A stretch of DNA of 64,000 nucleotides, from contig OX439136.1 of assembly GCA_949318235.1 (NCBI GenBank), positions 9,741,635 to 9,805,634 of the forward strand. The letters are read 5' to 3'. The position numbers and the translations under genes were made by a program. This stretch comes from Ecdyonurus torrentis (Eukaryota; Arthropoda; Insecta; Ephemeroptera; Heptageniidae). Shown here one piece after another: positions 49,108 to 61,450 of this stretch. Position 1 is the stretch's first letter, and the number at the start of each line of letters is the position of its first letter. The notes beneath the pieces are model-generated. The model searched no databases, was not told the DNA's origin, and was given only the letters and a program-made list of their open reading frames with translations.

Positions 49108-52100
49108 GAGATTTTTGTTTATACTAATTTAAAAAAAAATGCATTCTCTTTTGTGGTTTCCCATTTTATTGCGCGCTTTAAATGTTTAACACGGTGTAAA
49201 TATATTAGATGATGCAGTTATAAAATAACATTGACGTCATTAAATTTTTTTTTTTTTGTTAATTTTAATTTGTTTTTTCCCTGACGTAAATCTGAGTTTA
49301 GAAAAAAACAAAAGGTTCCGGGAGCTCACATAAAAATTACATAGGTAGAAAATTACGATCTTTGTTTTTAAAATTTGTTTTTTATATATTTTTTTGACGT
49401 CAGAATTTAATATATTAATGTGATGAATTATATAATTTGACGATATCATGATTATTTTTTTATGTTATGCCATCATAAGAGAAGAGGTCAATAATAATTA
49501 ATCAATTAATTATTAAACCAGTTGATTGTGAATTGATACTAATTTTTATGTAGCGATACTTTGAATTGAAGTTATATCGATAAAGTGCGAGGGAAAAGCT
49601 AGGAGTCACCTAATTTGCATTAAAATTTGTTTGTATAAAATTTCAAGGCAAAAAGTAAAAAAAAAAATTAAAATTAAAATGAGAGATAAATTAAAGATAC
49701 TTTACGTTTTTTAAGATAATAGTTTGTTTTTTTATTTATTATTATTTTTTTACATTACCGAGATACTATTATAATGAACTTCCATTATGAAAAACTCAAG
49801 CAGTGTCACCATGCTCACATACAAAAATAGTTACGTAATAATTATATTAGCCCATTGCAGCAATATTTATGCATATCAGCATAATTTATGCGCTATTGTA
49901 TTATAGTGCTTGCATGATTAATAGTTGTACATAAAATAGTTAAGATGTTTAGCATAGTTCAACACAGCAACATTTATACTCTACAATATCAGAATTATTC
50001 AATGCGGCACAAATTACGTTTTTTTTTGTTTTTTTTCGGTGTGCAAATTTTGAATTATGATGTATTGAATCTATTGTATAGTCCCATAATATATATCACC
50101 AACTCTATCGCTAGCTCTATGACTAATATATATTTTTTATCCTATTTAAAACTGTATAATATGCTCTACTCTATTACACTTATAATATTTTTAAAAGAAA
50201 TTACTTTTCCAATAATACTTAAAATGACTCCAAATAATTTGCAGCGACGATTAAAATCTAACTTGATAAAAAACTTCTGACCCGTCCTCTTAATTAAAAT
50301 AATATTAATTAACATTTTAGCTTTCTCATTCTCAAATTTGTTACTAATTATATAATCATTATATTATTAATTAGTCAAATTTATTGGTTTAGCTTCTACA
50401 CTACAACCTTCATGACATATAAATTATATATTATATAAAAAAAAAACTGAATTAAAAAATATTTTAGGAATGATATGAATGAAAATATTCTTTTTATTTT
50501 AGACCATTACAGTATATTAAAAAAAAAAAAATAATACAAAAAAAAATGCATCTATTATTATGTATTTGATTAGTTATTACTAACTCAAATTACGAAAAAA
50601 TAATAATAAGTATGGCAGTCAGAGATACTAACATAACCCTTCCCCCCCCCCCTATCTTACACATTGCAACATTTATTCAATTTATTAAAACAAGTTGTCA
50701 ATCATAAAAAATTTAAAACAGGAAAAACTACCGTTATAAAAATTATAATAATTAAAAATATAAGGACACAAATTTATTTTCAAAGAAGACACTTTCATTT
50801 TTTTTTCCAACTGGGCTAGATTAAAAAATTTGTAAGAAGAGTCTGCACTATTAATAAAAATAACAGAATAAAGAAAGTTAATAATAATTATAATAATCTT
50901 TTATATTATTACATCAAAAAATGTCGTTTATATTTGAATGACGTAATGGTTAGTATGAATCTTGACCAGCGATGAAACAAGTTGACCGCTTCTCTCTCTC
51001 TCTCTCTCTCTCATTACTGTTTCAATGCAGACAAACATCATGATAGTTGAATGTAGGAAATAGGCACAAAACTCTCACTCACTTGCACTCTTCAAGGTAA
51101 ACTACTTTACTTTTATAATTATTTATAGGACAAAATAACCATGTTTTGCAAAAAAAAGTAATATTATTATTTTTATGTAATGCAATTTTATTGTATTTTT
51201 TTTATGCAATTGTTAGAAATTTCCGTAATATTGTGTATTAATTCATGATTTTGTTTTATTTATTTTTTAAGTATTAGGTTCTTTTATTTTTGTGTAATTT
51301 ATATCAAATTATATGTATTTATTTATAATGAATAGATTTTATAGACTAATAAAGAATAAGTAGTGAATGTAAAAAAAAAAAAAAAAAGTTATTTTTTTTA
51401 TGAAGTCCTCGTAAATTTTACAATTTTTTTCATTCTCATTAAAATTAAATTTTTATGCAGAAGAAAATAAATACGAAGTATTAAATGCTTGTATAGGGAA
51501 TAAGCATAAGTTAGCTGACAGGCTATACAAATTTATCGACACATTAAAGAAATATGGAATGTAAATATTTCAGAATTGATTTGGCAATTTTTATTCTTTG
51601 AACAATATAATCAAATAATCCATGGTACGTTTAGAAGTTGCAAAACTAACTAGTTAAACCGTAGTTATAATTTGTAATTTTGATTGTTGCGGCAATTTAA
51701 AAAATATAACTTTGTTTTAATTAGCGATTGCAGTTTACAACTCTTTTTAGTCTCAAAAATTATGAAAAAAAAAAAAAAAAAAGAAAAAGAAAAAAAGTCC
51801 TTTATTAAAGCAATTCATGCAATATTGATCACTAATTAAACTTATTAAACGTAAATCTTAGCAATATCCTGAACACAATTTGAGAAGTAAAATATAATTA
51901 ACGATATAAAAAATCGTGCTATTAATAAGTCCTTCATTTGTAACCATACATCTTATTGTTTCCCACTTTTGCGTTGTTTTAATCCGTTGTTATTTTTTTA
52001 TAAATAAACTTTTGATCATTAAAAATAATAATAATTAATAAAATCATGCAACATAACTAACTCTAGCTATATAATAAATAAATAAATAAAAAGCTCTTAT

Positions 52101-52133
52101 CATTATAGTAATGTTGATGTAATTATTTTCCAG
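48707..52133. other. No gene seen; probable intron or intergenic
   Basis: AT-rich non-coding sequence between the minus-strand exon at 48.2 kb and the plus-strand exon at 52.1 kb. It contains a decayed family C piece (from 49581), a run of C at about 50643-50652, and a CT tract (50992-51012). That tract leads into a splice-bounded 66-base segment (51031-51096) closed in all frames. A frame at 49945-50280 has no recognisable domain. Confidence 0.55.
49064..49105. repeat. Poly(A) tract
   Basis: Forty-two A in a row. Confidence 0.95.
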
Positions 52134-52235
52134 GTCTGGCTCCAACACCAGAGACCTTGGGTGGAATTCATGCAGAACCAGGATTTCTCGGAGCTGCTAA
52201 AAGATTCCACCACATGGTATTCACTGAGTGGGGAG
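52134..52235 (+). CDS. Internal coding exon of an unrecognised gene
   Basis: This is the clearest coding exon in the window. A pyrimidine-rich acceptor (TTATTTTCCAG, ending at 52133) precedes it and a consensus donor (GGAG|GTAAGAT, from 52236) follows it. Its composition is far less AT-rich than its surroundings. The length is 102 bases, so it can be skipped without a frame change. Two frames are open throughout. The frame starting at base 3 reads LAPTPETLGG...FHHMVFTEWG and uses A/T-ending codons (CCA, GGA, GCT, AGA), as expected in this genome; I prefer it. The frame starting at base 1 reads VWLQHQRPWVEF...TTWYSLSGE and has mostly G/C-ending codons. The third frame hits a stop. I do not recognise either peptide. 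No partner exon was found within several kilobases, so the flanking introns are probably long. Confidence 0.62.
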
Positions 52236-52903
52236 GTAAGATATCATTTTTATGTATTTATTTATATATTTTTAACTCGTTAATTGTGTTTAATTAACTT
52301 TTAAAACCAACAAAACATAGCACACACAAGATGACATTGAAATAAAATAAAAGAATTGATTTGATAATTTGATATGAAGGTTAAAGTAAACAAATTAATT
52401 AATATTTTAATTTGATATATTAAAGAAATACATATTATGAAGATAATACCATATTAATAGTCAATGGAGGTTATCGGCGGGAAAAATTATTAGTATACAA
52501 CATGCACGCATAAAAAAAACGTCTCAACTTTTCCTGATTAAAATTTTTTTTTTAAATATATAATTTTTTTTTTTTAATAAAAAAAAATTAAAGTGCAATA
52601 TTGTTTTTGCTAATTCCTGCAATATTTAAGGATAGTGAATTAGGAGTCTCTTGTCTTCAATTTACGCTCGTCACCTGACATCTTCTAACGTGCTTTACCG
52701 ATAAGCACCATTGTATTTTTTTTTCAACGCCGTGGCTAACATTACGTATATATATTTTTAATTTTTATAGTAAAAAAAGCAATTGATAATGAAACTTGAA
52801 AATTTGGCAATGAATTTAATTTAGGTAATTCTGACAGTTTCCCTGTATATGTTGTGTGTTGTGATGTGTTACTTTTAAGTAGTTGTATATAATAATAATA
52901 ATA

Positions 52904-52905
<2 letters not shown>

Positions 52906-52946
<41 letters not shown>
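52906..52946. repeat. Poly(A) tract
   Basis: Forty-one A in a row, preceded by AATAATAATAATAATA. Confidence 0.95.
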
Positions 52947-52948
<2 letters not shown>

Positions 52949-53499
52949 TTATTTTATTAGCTGTTAGCTAGAATGAGAAATCCATAAAATCACATACTAT
53001 ATTAAGTAAGTTTTGCTTAAAATATTTTTATCGTTGTTAAATACAAAATATATTTCCAGTAGCAGAATATTTTGTAAACAACCAATATTCCTTAATGTAA
53101 ATACTATATAATTAATTTACCAACTGTATAATTAGAAAACTTATAGATTATAACTAAATTTTTTTACTAACGTAAGATAAATAAATCTGTTAAATCTAAA
53201 AATAATAATAATAATAATAATATAAATAAAAAAAATTCAGAAGTTATTATAAAATCAGACAGCATTTTGGATACATTTTTTTTCGTTGCAAATATTTTTG
53301 ATTGCTAGTAATCTCGTATTGAATTACATATTTATTACGTATTCATTTTTGTCCATGTTTAGAGTTATAGTTGAGTAGTATCTTTAGGTTTTTATTATCC
53401 ACTATTCTGTCGTCATCACTCATTCCATCACTCATCATCACATTCTGTACCATTTTAAAATACCCTTTCTTGAAAGAAGGTATTGATTTTATGATTTTA

Positions 53500-53585
53500 A
53501 AGTTCTATAAAATAAAGACAAGAATGACAAAAATCGTTAAATTAACATTGACCCTTATACGAGCCTAAAATTGTGGTGACACATG
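53500..53585 (+). repeat. Diverged copy of the TTAA-element family
   Basis: AAAATCGTTAAATTAACATT then GACCCTTATACGAGCC and TGTGGTGACAC follow the block order of 4714-5042. Confidence 0.45.
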
Positions 53586-54235
53586 TTTTAGGTATTTGAG
53601 TTATACTCCTTTTTCAATATATTGTGCAAAAAATTAAAACCGACTACCTTTATGATCAGCTGATTGCTATAAATGATCCCTTGTTCTTAAACTATTGTTA
53701 TTTAAATAACACACCACACCCAAATAAAATGAAAAAGTGAAGCACAATGACTAGCTGAAATATAATGCAGTACATATTGCGTAAAATAATAATAATAAGA
53801 AAACTTTAAACCTTTTATTAGTCATGCTAATATATTCTTTCTCGGGAGTTTATAGAAACCTAATGATCAAGACCTTGATTTAAAACATTTATTTTAAAAG
53901 GATCAATAAATTTTATGAATGCTGATATAAATAGCGGATAAAGTGCAATTAAAAAAAAGGTGCAGGATTTTGTTATTTCAATTTATTTAATTTCTTTCAA
54001 TAATAGTTTTTATTTTGTTGGATATAAATAACGTATTTATACAAAAAAAAATAGTGTGAAAATAATGTTCCTCTTTTCTCTTTTTGATCATTTCCGCACC
54101 AAGTATGTCACCCTCTCCGATAAAATAATATATTAGTATTATTTGTTTAAGGCATTAACTCAGGTAATATACGGGATTGGACTAAAAAGTTGTAAAGAAA
54201 GAAAAATCTGAAAATTTGCAGTGATTTATTATATG

Positions 54236-54420
54236 ATAGGGATCTTCGAAAATGTGAAAATTTTAGGGGGGTCACCATTCTAGATTTTAAATCATGTTTT
54301 TTTGAAATTCAAGTCCCATAAGGACCCATGTTAATTTCATTAATTATTTTCTCTCTTATCTGATGGTCACGAGTTCTAAAAATTTTATCATCTAGGTAGC
54401 TATTACTATTAACTTTCAAA
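54236..54420 (-). repeat. Copy of the TTAA-element family
   Basis: In inverse orientation it matches the middle of 4714-5042: GATAAAATTTTTAGAACTCG, ATGAAATTAACATGGGTCCT, TATGGGACTTGAATTTCAAA and GGTGACCCCCCTAAAATTTT. The GGGAGTAGGG ends are missing, so this is a truncated or older copy. Confidence 0.7.
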
Positions 54421-55153
54421 AAGCATCATAAAGTGTATTATAGAAGTTTTCTTTTTAGAACTTGAGATGCAACCCTTATTTTTATTTGTTACTAATTTAT
54501 TATTATTGCATGATGGCACCTTCTATCTTCTTTCTCAAATATTTGAAGACATATAAAATAAATATTTTAATAAAAAAATTTAAAACATTTATAAATTAAA
54601 TAATAAAGTAATTAAAAAATTTTAATTATATTTTTCATGTTACACTTGGTTATTTTTATTACACATTTAAATTAGGTTTTATGTATGTGTGTATGTATAT
54701 AAAAAAGTGTTACGTTTAAAGAAGCATATAATTAATTACAAATTTACAAAATGTAATTACATAATGTTTTTCACACTGAAGTATAATAAGGAAAAAAAAT
54801 TATTTGATAATTAAAATTTCAATAATGAAAACTATCAGTACTTAAAAATAATTAATGTGACAGGTAGAAAATAACATCAAGATTTTTTTAAATGAAATTT
54901 ATTGCAAGTAATTTTATTGCAATATAAAAATCATGCATTTTTAAAGTAGCTATGTAGTTACGGAACACATTATTAATTTCATAAATTATTTTTAACAACA
55001 TAATTATTCCACTTCTTCAGCGTCTTAATACTAAGAAGTTGCTGGACTTTTCGTGAGTCTCTATGCTGTAAAATAAAAATGCTGTCCCGCTTTAATTCTT
55101 TGGTGAAAAATATAGTTTTACTGTTGTTTAGTTATTTTTTTCGAGCACTTCTT

Positions 55154-55155
<2 letters not shown>

Positions 55156-55220
<65 letters not shown>
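55156..55220. repeat. CT dinucleotide microsatellite
   Basis: About 65 bases of CT. Confidence 0.96.
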
Positions 55221-55223
<3 letters not shown>

Positions 55224-56891
55224 ACAGTTTACTACTTTATGAACTATCATGTTATCATTTTTACTATTTCTTTAGTATGTTATTATAATATACCTATACA
55301 TTACATACTGTATTATAATGTATTTATATAGAAAATTGGCATTGCTCTAACAGAAACTTAAAAAATCTTCAAACTGTGAACTTTTCTCGAAGCTAAAATT
55401 AAAGCAATACAAATATCTTATTACTTAAAAGGTTCGCTAGTTTATAGCCTATAATGATTGCGATAATCTTTTGTTAAGATTGATTCACTATTAAAAGCCA
55501 CAAGGTCTATCTTTTTCATTAGATATTGAAATGTACTTGTTACAGTGTTTTCTAAAAAATATACTAAAAAATGATATAATATTTTAAAATATTATAGTTT
55601 TTAAATAAATTTAGTTAAAATTTACAATAGTACTCGTAATACAATTTTAATATTTAAACAAACATAGCTAGTTATGTATAGTTAGTACCTTCAATGATTG
55701 GAGGCTATTGAATAGGGAAATAAATATACCAGTTTATTAACACAGAAATAAAAGCCATCCAAAGAACAGATTAAGAAATATGTTATGGAAGATGTATTTG
55801 AGAAGATTTATTGTTAAATAGAAAGAAAAAACAAACAAAACTATAAAACAATGGATTAATGTTAAGTAAATATTATTTCACTTTTCATTCAATACAATTG
55901 ATTCGGAAACCATTTAGTGTCAATAATTACGTCCTTAAATTAAACTATATTAAATCTTTTACTTCCTACGACCGCGAAATATTATTGTTTTACAGAGGGG
56001 AAAATACACTTATAATAGGAATTTTTTTTCTTTTTTTTTTTTTTTCAAATACTACTTTTCAATTTTTAATGTGCTCAAGTTAGATACTTCTTGTTACCTT
56101 TTTTAACATTTTTTTTTTTTTTTTTGCCATTTCTTTTTATTTTTTATCGTGATATTATGTAATTTTTTCTCTATGTTACATGAACTTCGCTAAATAACGT
56201 CTTTTTCGTGATTTTTTTTTAAGCAATTTTACTTTTTCTTTCTTTTTTGTAGAAAAACACATTATACATGATCTTTTATAAACAAAATTACCATAATTTT
56301 TTTCCTCTATTTTTATGACCTATGATACTTTTTAAATTCTTATAAAAATATTGAGAGAGTAAATACCCAATTAACTATTACATGCTTCAGGCATTATTAT
56401 ACTTAAAAAAAATCATAATAATAATAAATTTAAGAAAAAAACTTTATTTTTATTACAAATATTATCAAATTATTAATCGTTTTATGTTTTAAAATAATTT
56501 GAACATGTTTCGTTACACATTGTTTACATTTAATTATAATATAATGTATTGCAATTTTTATTATAAGATATATAATTACATTTGAACGTAATATTAAGCA
56601 GTATATTACATGACTTTAATGCAGCAAAAAATATATTGGTTACTCATATATTATAAATAAAAATTGCATGCATAATATTTAATAAAAATATCTATAAATC
56701 ATATTTCAAAAACAATAATCAATAAAAATATATAGCGAATATAGAAAGTATATTATTATTACTATAAATTGCTATATATTTATTGTGATATTATTATAAA
56801 TATTTACAAATGTCCAAAGTTTATAATAAGAGTTCTATAATGATTGATAATGTATGTAGCTCTTGAAATTATCTCTCACAAGCAGTCCTTA

Positions 56892-57291
56892 AAGCCCTTG
56901 TCAACTTACTTTTTTATCATTTAGAATACTAGATTGATAATTACCATACATTATTATCCATGAATTAGACACCACCACGTTGATTTTGCATTTATTTTTA
57001 TTTATTTTATTTTTGACGATTATTCCACGTATCTGAAGTCACAATGTACCAACGCCAATCACAGTCACCGCTCTGGAAACGTGATAAATTTAAGCCCCTC
57101 CTCTAGTTATTTACCCCTATCACAATCCCATTGGTACATTGTGACGTCAGATGCGTGAAATAACCGCTAAATTAAAAATAAATGAAAATAAATACAAAAT
57201 CAACGTGTTGGTGTCTAATTCATGGATAATAAGGTATGATAATTATGAATCTAGTATTCTAAATGATAAAAAAGTAAATTGACAATGGCTT
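56892..57291. mobile_element. Palindromic MITE family D, copy 2, TA-flanked
   Basis: Starts AAGCCCTTGTCAACTTACTT and ends, inverted, AAGTAAATTGACAATGGCTT. TA is present on both sides (56890-56891 and 57292-57293). Arms and loop closely follow 32501-32873, including GTCACCGCTCTGG and AAATTTAAGCCCCTCC in the loop. It carries a few extra bases in the arms (400 against 373). There is no coding content. Confidence 0.88.
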
Positions 57292-58341
57292 TAAGATTCA
57301 AAGATTGTTAAATGTTGAGGTTGGAGCTTGTTAATCAGTTTTCAAATGAACTTAAGATTTAAAAAGATAGGAATTGAAATAAAAGATCAATATGCAAAAT
57401 AAAACTTATGTAAAACAACAACATAATATTGCATTAAAAATATATAACAGCAGGAAACAGATCATCATAATAATCAACAAAAATTGCAATATATTTAATC
57501 AATTTTTCATGTGTATAATCTTATTTCCGTAAAGAAAGTATATACGTATATAAAAAATAAGGTAAAATATATATTTCTAACAATTTGGATCAAATTTAAT
57601 GCGGTTAACTAATATTTTCATCGAAAACACATAAATTCTTACATATTATTATGTGAATATGACAACAACAAAAAAAGTTTTCTTTTTCCACATAAGATAC
57701 GTAACAATATGTATATTTTTTTTATGTTGCAAAAAAATTCTTTAATTATACACATTGTGGTCACACGCATGGTAAATTTCAAATGTCAAAAATTCTATTG
57801 ACAATAAATATTTCTAAAGAAAAAATAGCAATAATATTTGTGTGTGTGTGCGTGTGAAATTTTTTTATTTAATCTTTTGTATTCATATGTTACGTATCGC
57901 ATGATAAGTAAAGCGTTGCGAAAATAATTATATATGGATGCATTTTTTGCTTCATAATATTCTAATATTTATGGGGAAAAAAAAAAGAAAAAAAAAAGCA
58001 CTTAAAATGTTATTTTGCAAAATGTTCGGAAAAAGCTTCATTTCCTAACATCGTTTCAAATTTTCATACGTATGAATAAATTTTGTACTTAAATGTTTAT
58101 TTTAACACATGTATATCAAAATTGTTACAAAAATTTATTAATTTAAATACATTATTTGTGCAATAAGTCGAAAGGGAAAAAACGATTAAAAGAACACACA
58201 ATTATTATTATTTTTATATTTGATTCGTTTGCAACTCAATTTATTTCATCTATAAATGCTTAGCAATTCAACTGTTTCACAATGACTTTTGATTGCAAAA
58301 GTTATATACTACAGGGAGTATAAAGATTCTTCTTCTGATAC

Positions 58342-58677
58342 TTAAAGGAATACACCATGAGAAGAAAACATAAACATTTATATCACAAAACATTTGATGG
58401 GACTTACATAAACAACTTTAGTTTGTCTCCAAACCCACCTGTAGCTCCATAGCAGTGATCAGAAAATTCCGATTTATGCAACCTGCACGTTTTTTTTTTT
58501 TTTTTTTTTACTAACTTTTGCATGTTTCTGACGTCAGAAACATGAATAGTCACTCAAATTGCATACTTTACAGTATTTTCACGCTCTCTCGTGGGGTTAC
58601 ATTAACATTCTGGTAAAAATTGTCATCAGTTTTTAGGATCACATTTCGTGTTTATTCATTAAAAAGCACATGTTGTT
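58342..58677 (-). repeat. Dispersed repeat family E, copy 2
   Basis: The reverse of this stretch matches 41377-41700 from AACAACATGTGCTTTTTAAT to ATTCCTTTAAG. Bases 58521-58544 form a perfect 24-base palindrome, CATGTTTCTGAC followed by its inverse, centred on TGACGTCA. A poly(T) insertion of about 19 interrupts the copy near 58492-58510. Confidence 0.85.
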
Positions 58678-59176
58678 TTATGTGATCTATGGCTTTAATA
58701 ATTGCAAGTATATTTTACAGGTGAGATAAATCTATATACTAAACACATTGCTATAATTTAAAATTAAAATTGTGAGAAGAATATAAAAATTCTACATGAA
58801 AAACCTGGAAAGTTGAAAAATAATAATAAAAATTTAAAGTCTATTGACAAATATTTTTTTTCCTGCGTTATTAAATTTATTTAATAATGGTGCAATTTTT
58901 AAACTAGAAAAAAAAACTAAACTAGAGCCTATATAGTCTATGATTATTGACCTACAAATTTAGAACTAAAGAAATAAAAAAATTAGTTATAGAAAAGTAT
59001 ATTCCTTGTTGACCACTCCTATTTGTATAATATGAAACTATGAAAGTATAAATGAAAAACCATTTGGTCTCTCTCTCTATCTCTTGAGAAATATTATATA
59101 AGAGGCGGCAACGATTATCAAAATAATATAATATTCGTGAATAAAAATATTGCTTAACTTATTATGTTATTAGGTA

Positions 59177-59285
<109 letters not shown>

Positions 59286-59810
59286 CATAATATATAGCTT
59301 GTGCAATGTACTTCATACTCGAAACTTTATTTCAAAAATAGTAGGGTATACGTATGTATAGAAAGTGTGTACGCAAGTAAAAAAATTATAATAATACGTA
59401 CTAGTATGTATAGTAATTTTTCATTTTTTTTCTTCTTAAATGCCACGTGTCAAAACTTCAATCGTATTAATCAAATAAAGTTCTTATTATTTTATTTTGT
59501 AAATGTAGTAATTTTACTTGTAATTCATAAAGAAGGATGAATTTTTAAACAGTATATTTGAATAAATTTCAAATTACTGTTGAATAACATACGTTACCTT
59601 CTAATTACCAGTAGAGGTTTCTAATGAGATTAACCTTTTTGTGGTATACAATATAATAAACCATCTAATATCCTTGATATAATGTACTGTATAGAAGAAG
59701 AGAAAATTAAGTCCTTTTTTATACAGACTTTTTTTTTTTTTTATCTTCTAAAAAAGCTTGATTTTTTATTGATCGTTGCTTCTTTAACTTTCTTTGATTC
59801 ATGTATACTT

Positions 59811-59876
59811 GACTCAAAAAAAATCAGTCGATTTAACTCAGTCGAACGGCAGGTAACTCAGGTTTTTTGAGTCGAG
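59811..59876. repeat. Imperfect hairpin sharing a 31-mer with 7.2 kb
   Basis: GACTCAAAAAAAATCAGTCG...TTTTTTGAGTCGAG folds back on itself around CAGTCGAACGGCAGG. Bases 59842-59872 are the exact reverse complement of 7220-7250. Confidence 0.65.
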
Positions 59877-60421
59877 TATATAATATTTTTACCATAAATT
59901 TTAAATGGAACTTACCGATGAAAAACACTAAAAAAATCAAAGATAGTGCGGAAAAAGCTAAGAGTTTCATAATTTCATAGGCATTATCTTTGTGGGGCTA
60001 GATTTTTGTCTATATGCAAAAACTGCACCGAGGTTCTAAAAATGTGTATATTATGTTTGATAACTTTTACATAATGTTTTAAGCTTAGCAAATTGTAAAG
60101 AATTTGTTATCACAAGTAACATTGATTATATTGTACCATATAATACTGCATGATAAAATGTTTAATATGCTCCTCTCATAACTCATTGAAATAGTATAAG
60201 TAAGCACAGGCACTATGTTATAAAATGTTACTTTATTGCCTTATAAGACAATAACTCGTATTTGTATGGAGCAACAATTGAAGTCTAGCTATTAATGCAT
60301 GTTATTTAGGCATTGGAGTAAAAATTATTGTTAGAGAGTTTGTAAATAACGTAAAATTAACTTCTAAATAGAAGAAAATTTCAATAAAATGATTTAAGTT
60401 ATAAATATTTTGCCATCTACT

Positions 60422-60425
<4 letters not shown>

Positions 60426-60471
<46 letters not shown>
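60426..60471. repeat. Poly(A) tract
   Basis: About 46 A in a row. Confidence 0.95.
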
Positions 60472-60472
<1 letters not shown>

Positions 60473-60704
60473 GTTAAAATCTAATATCCTTACTTTCAAT
60501 ACTGTTAATTTCCAATAAAATAACTTATAATAATGTACTAATTGTTGATAGCGTGCTTAACAAAAACTATTAATAAATAATAACTAATACAATTATCAAT
60601 GTCAAAATTTTAAAATTAACATTCTAAAATCAATAGTGAATGATTTCATATATTTCCAAACATTGTACGTGTTAAGAACTTAATACTATGCTTTCTCTCC
60701 TTGT

Positions 60705-60706
<2 letters not shown>

Positions 60707-60748
<42 letters not shown>
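60707..60748. repeat. Poly(A) tract
   Basis: About 42 A in a row. Confidence 0.95.
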
Positions 60749-60750
<2 letters not shown>

Positions 60751-61310
60751 AATGCTATGCGGATTTAGAGCAATTAGGAACATTTATTATATAAAATATT
60801 ATATGAACTTTTGTTTTGACATTAATGATTATTTTCTATTTAATTTTTTAATAATATTTTTATGTATATATTTTTTTTACAATTTTTTTTCCAGTCCATT
60901 AAAGTAAGCTCATGCAAACTTGATATAACTTCATAATTATTTATATGGTCTGGTTTAAATGGGACAAATATTTTGAATTGTGCAATAATAACTATTATTG
61001 CTATACAGCAATCTGCATTGAATTTGAATTCATTTAAATATAGCAGTGCACAATGATTTGTGTGGACAGGTCTATTAATATTTTGATTTATGACATAAAT
61101 GCTCTAAAAAAAAATAAAAAAAAAGTATTAATTAGCAAACTTAACCACGATTATCGTGTTATTTGTTAACGGTAATTTTAACCTCTAATTGACAAGTTTT
61201 TTCAAGAAAAATCACGAATTAAAGTGATTAGGAAATTTGGACTTTTCTATCAGCATTTTTATTAGAAGCAAGATTTTCCCAATTCATGAGCAAAAAATCA
61301 TTAAAAATTA

Positions 61311-61450
61311 AGTCCCACGTAAAACATAAGTTTAAGAAATTATTCAGTTACATAGAAGTAAATCTTCAGTACAAACCACTAACTTGGTTAAAAAAAGTTA
61401 AAGAGTAACTCGTTAGTATAAATAATAGTTACTCTTTAGTTACTTTTTTC
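61311..61450 (-). repeat. Dispersed repeat family A, copy 3
   Basis: In reverse it reads CGAGTTACTCTTTAACTTTT, AACCAAGTTAGTGGTTTGTA, CTATGTAACTGAATAATTTC and TTACGTGGGACTT, following the 3' half of the 34.5-kb copy. Confidence 0.7.

Larger units (their letters stand above)
52236..56889. other. No further exon seen downstream of 52.2 kb
   Basis: Probably the intron following the 52134-52235 exon. Apart from the TTAA-family copies and simple repeats listed separately, it is AT-rich non-coding sequence. Near 52442-52680 ATGGAGGTTATCGGCGGGAA and GTGAATTAGGAGTCTC recall family C. Confidence 0.5.

Noticed and set aside
49945..50280. 111-codon plus-strand frame
   Set aside because: Composition follows the AT-rich background (Ile, Tyr, Leu, Asn, Phe) and no domain is recognised.
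51031..51096. 66-base segment with acceptor (TTTCAATGCAG) and donor (CAAG|GTAAAC)
   Set aside because: All three frames contain stops. It could only be an untranslated exon, for which there is no other sign.
60893..60902. Possible 9-base microexon between TTTTTTTTCCAG and GTAAGC
   Set aside because: The splice signals are good, but so short a match is easily random and there are no neighbouring exons.
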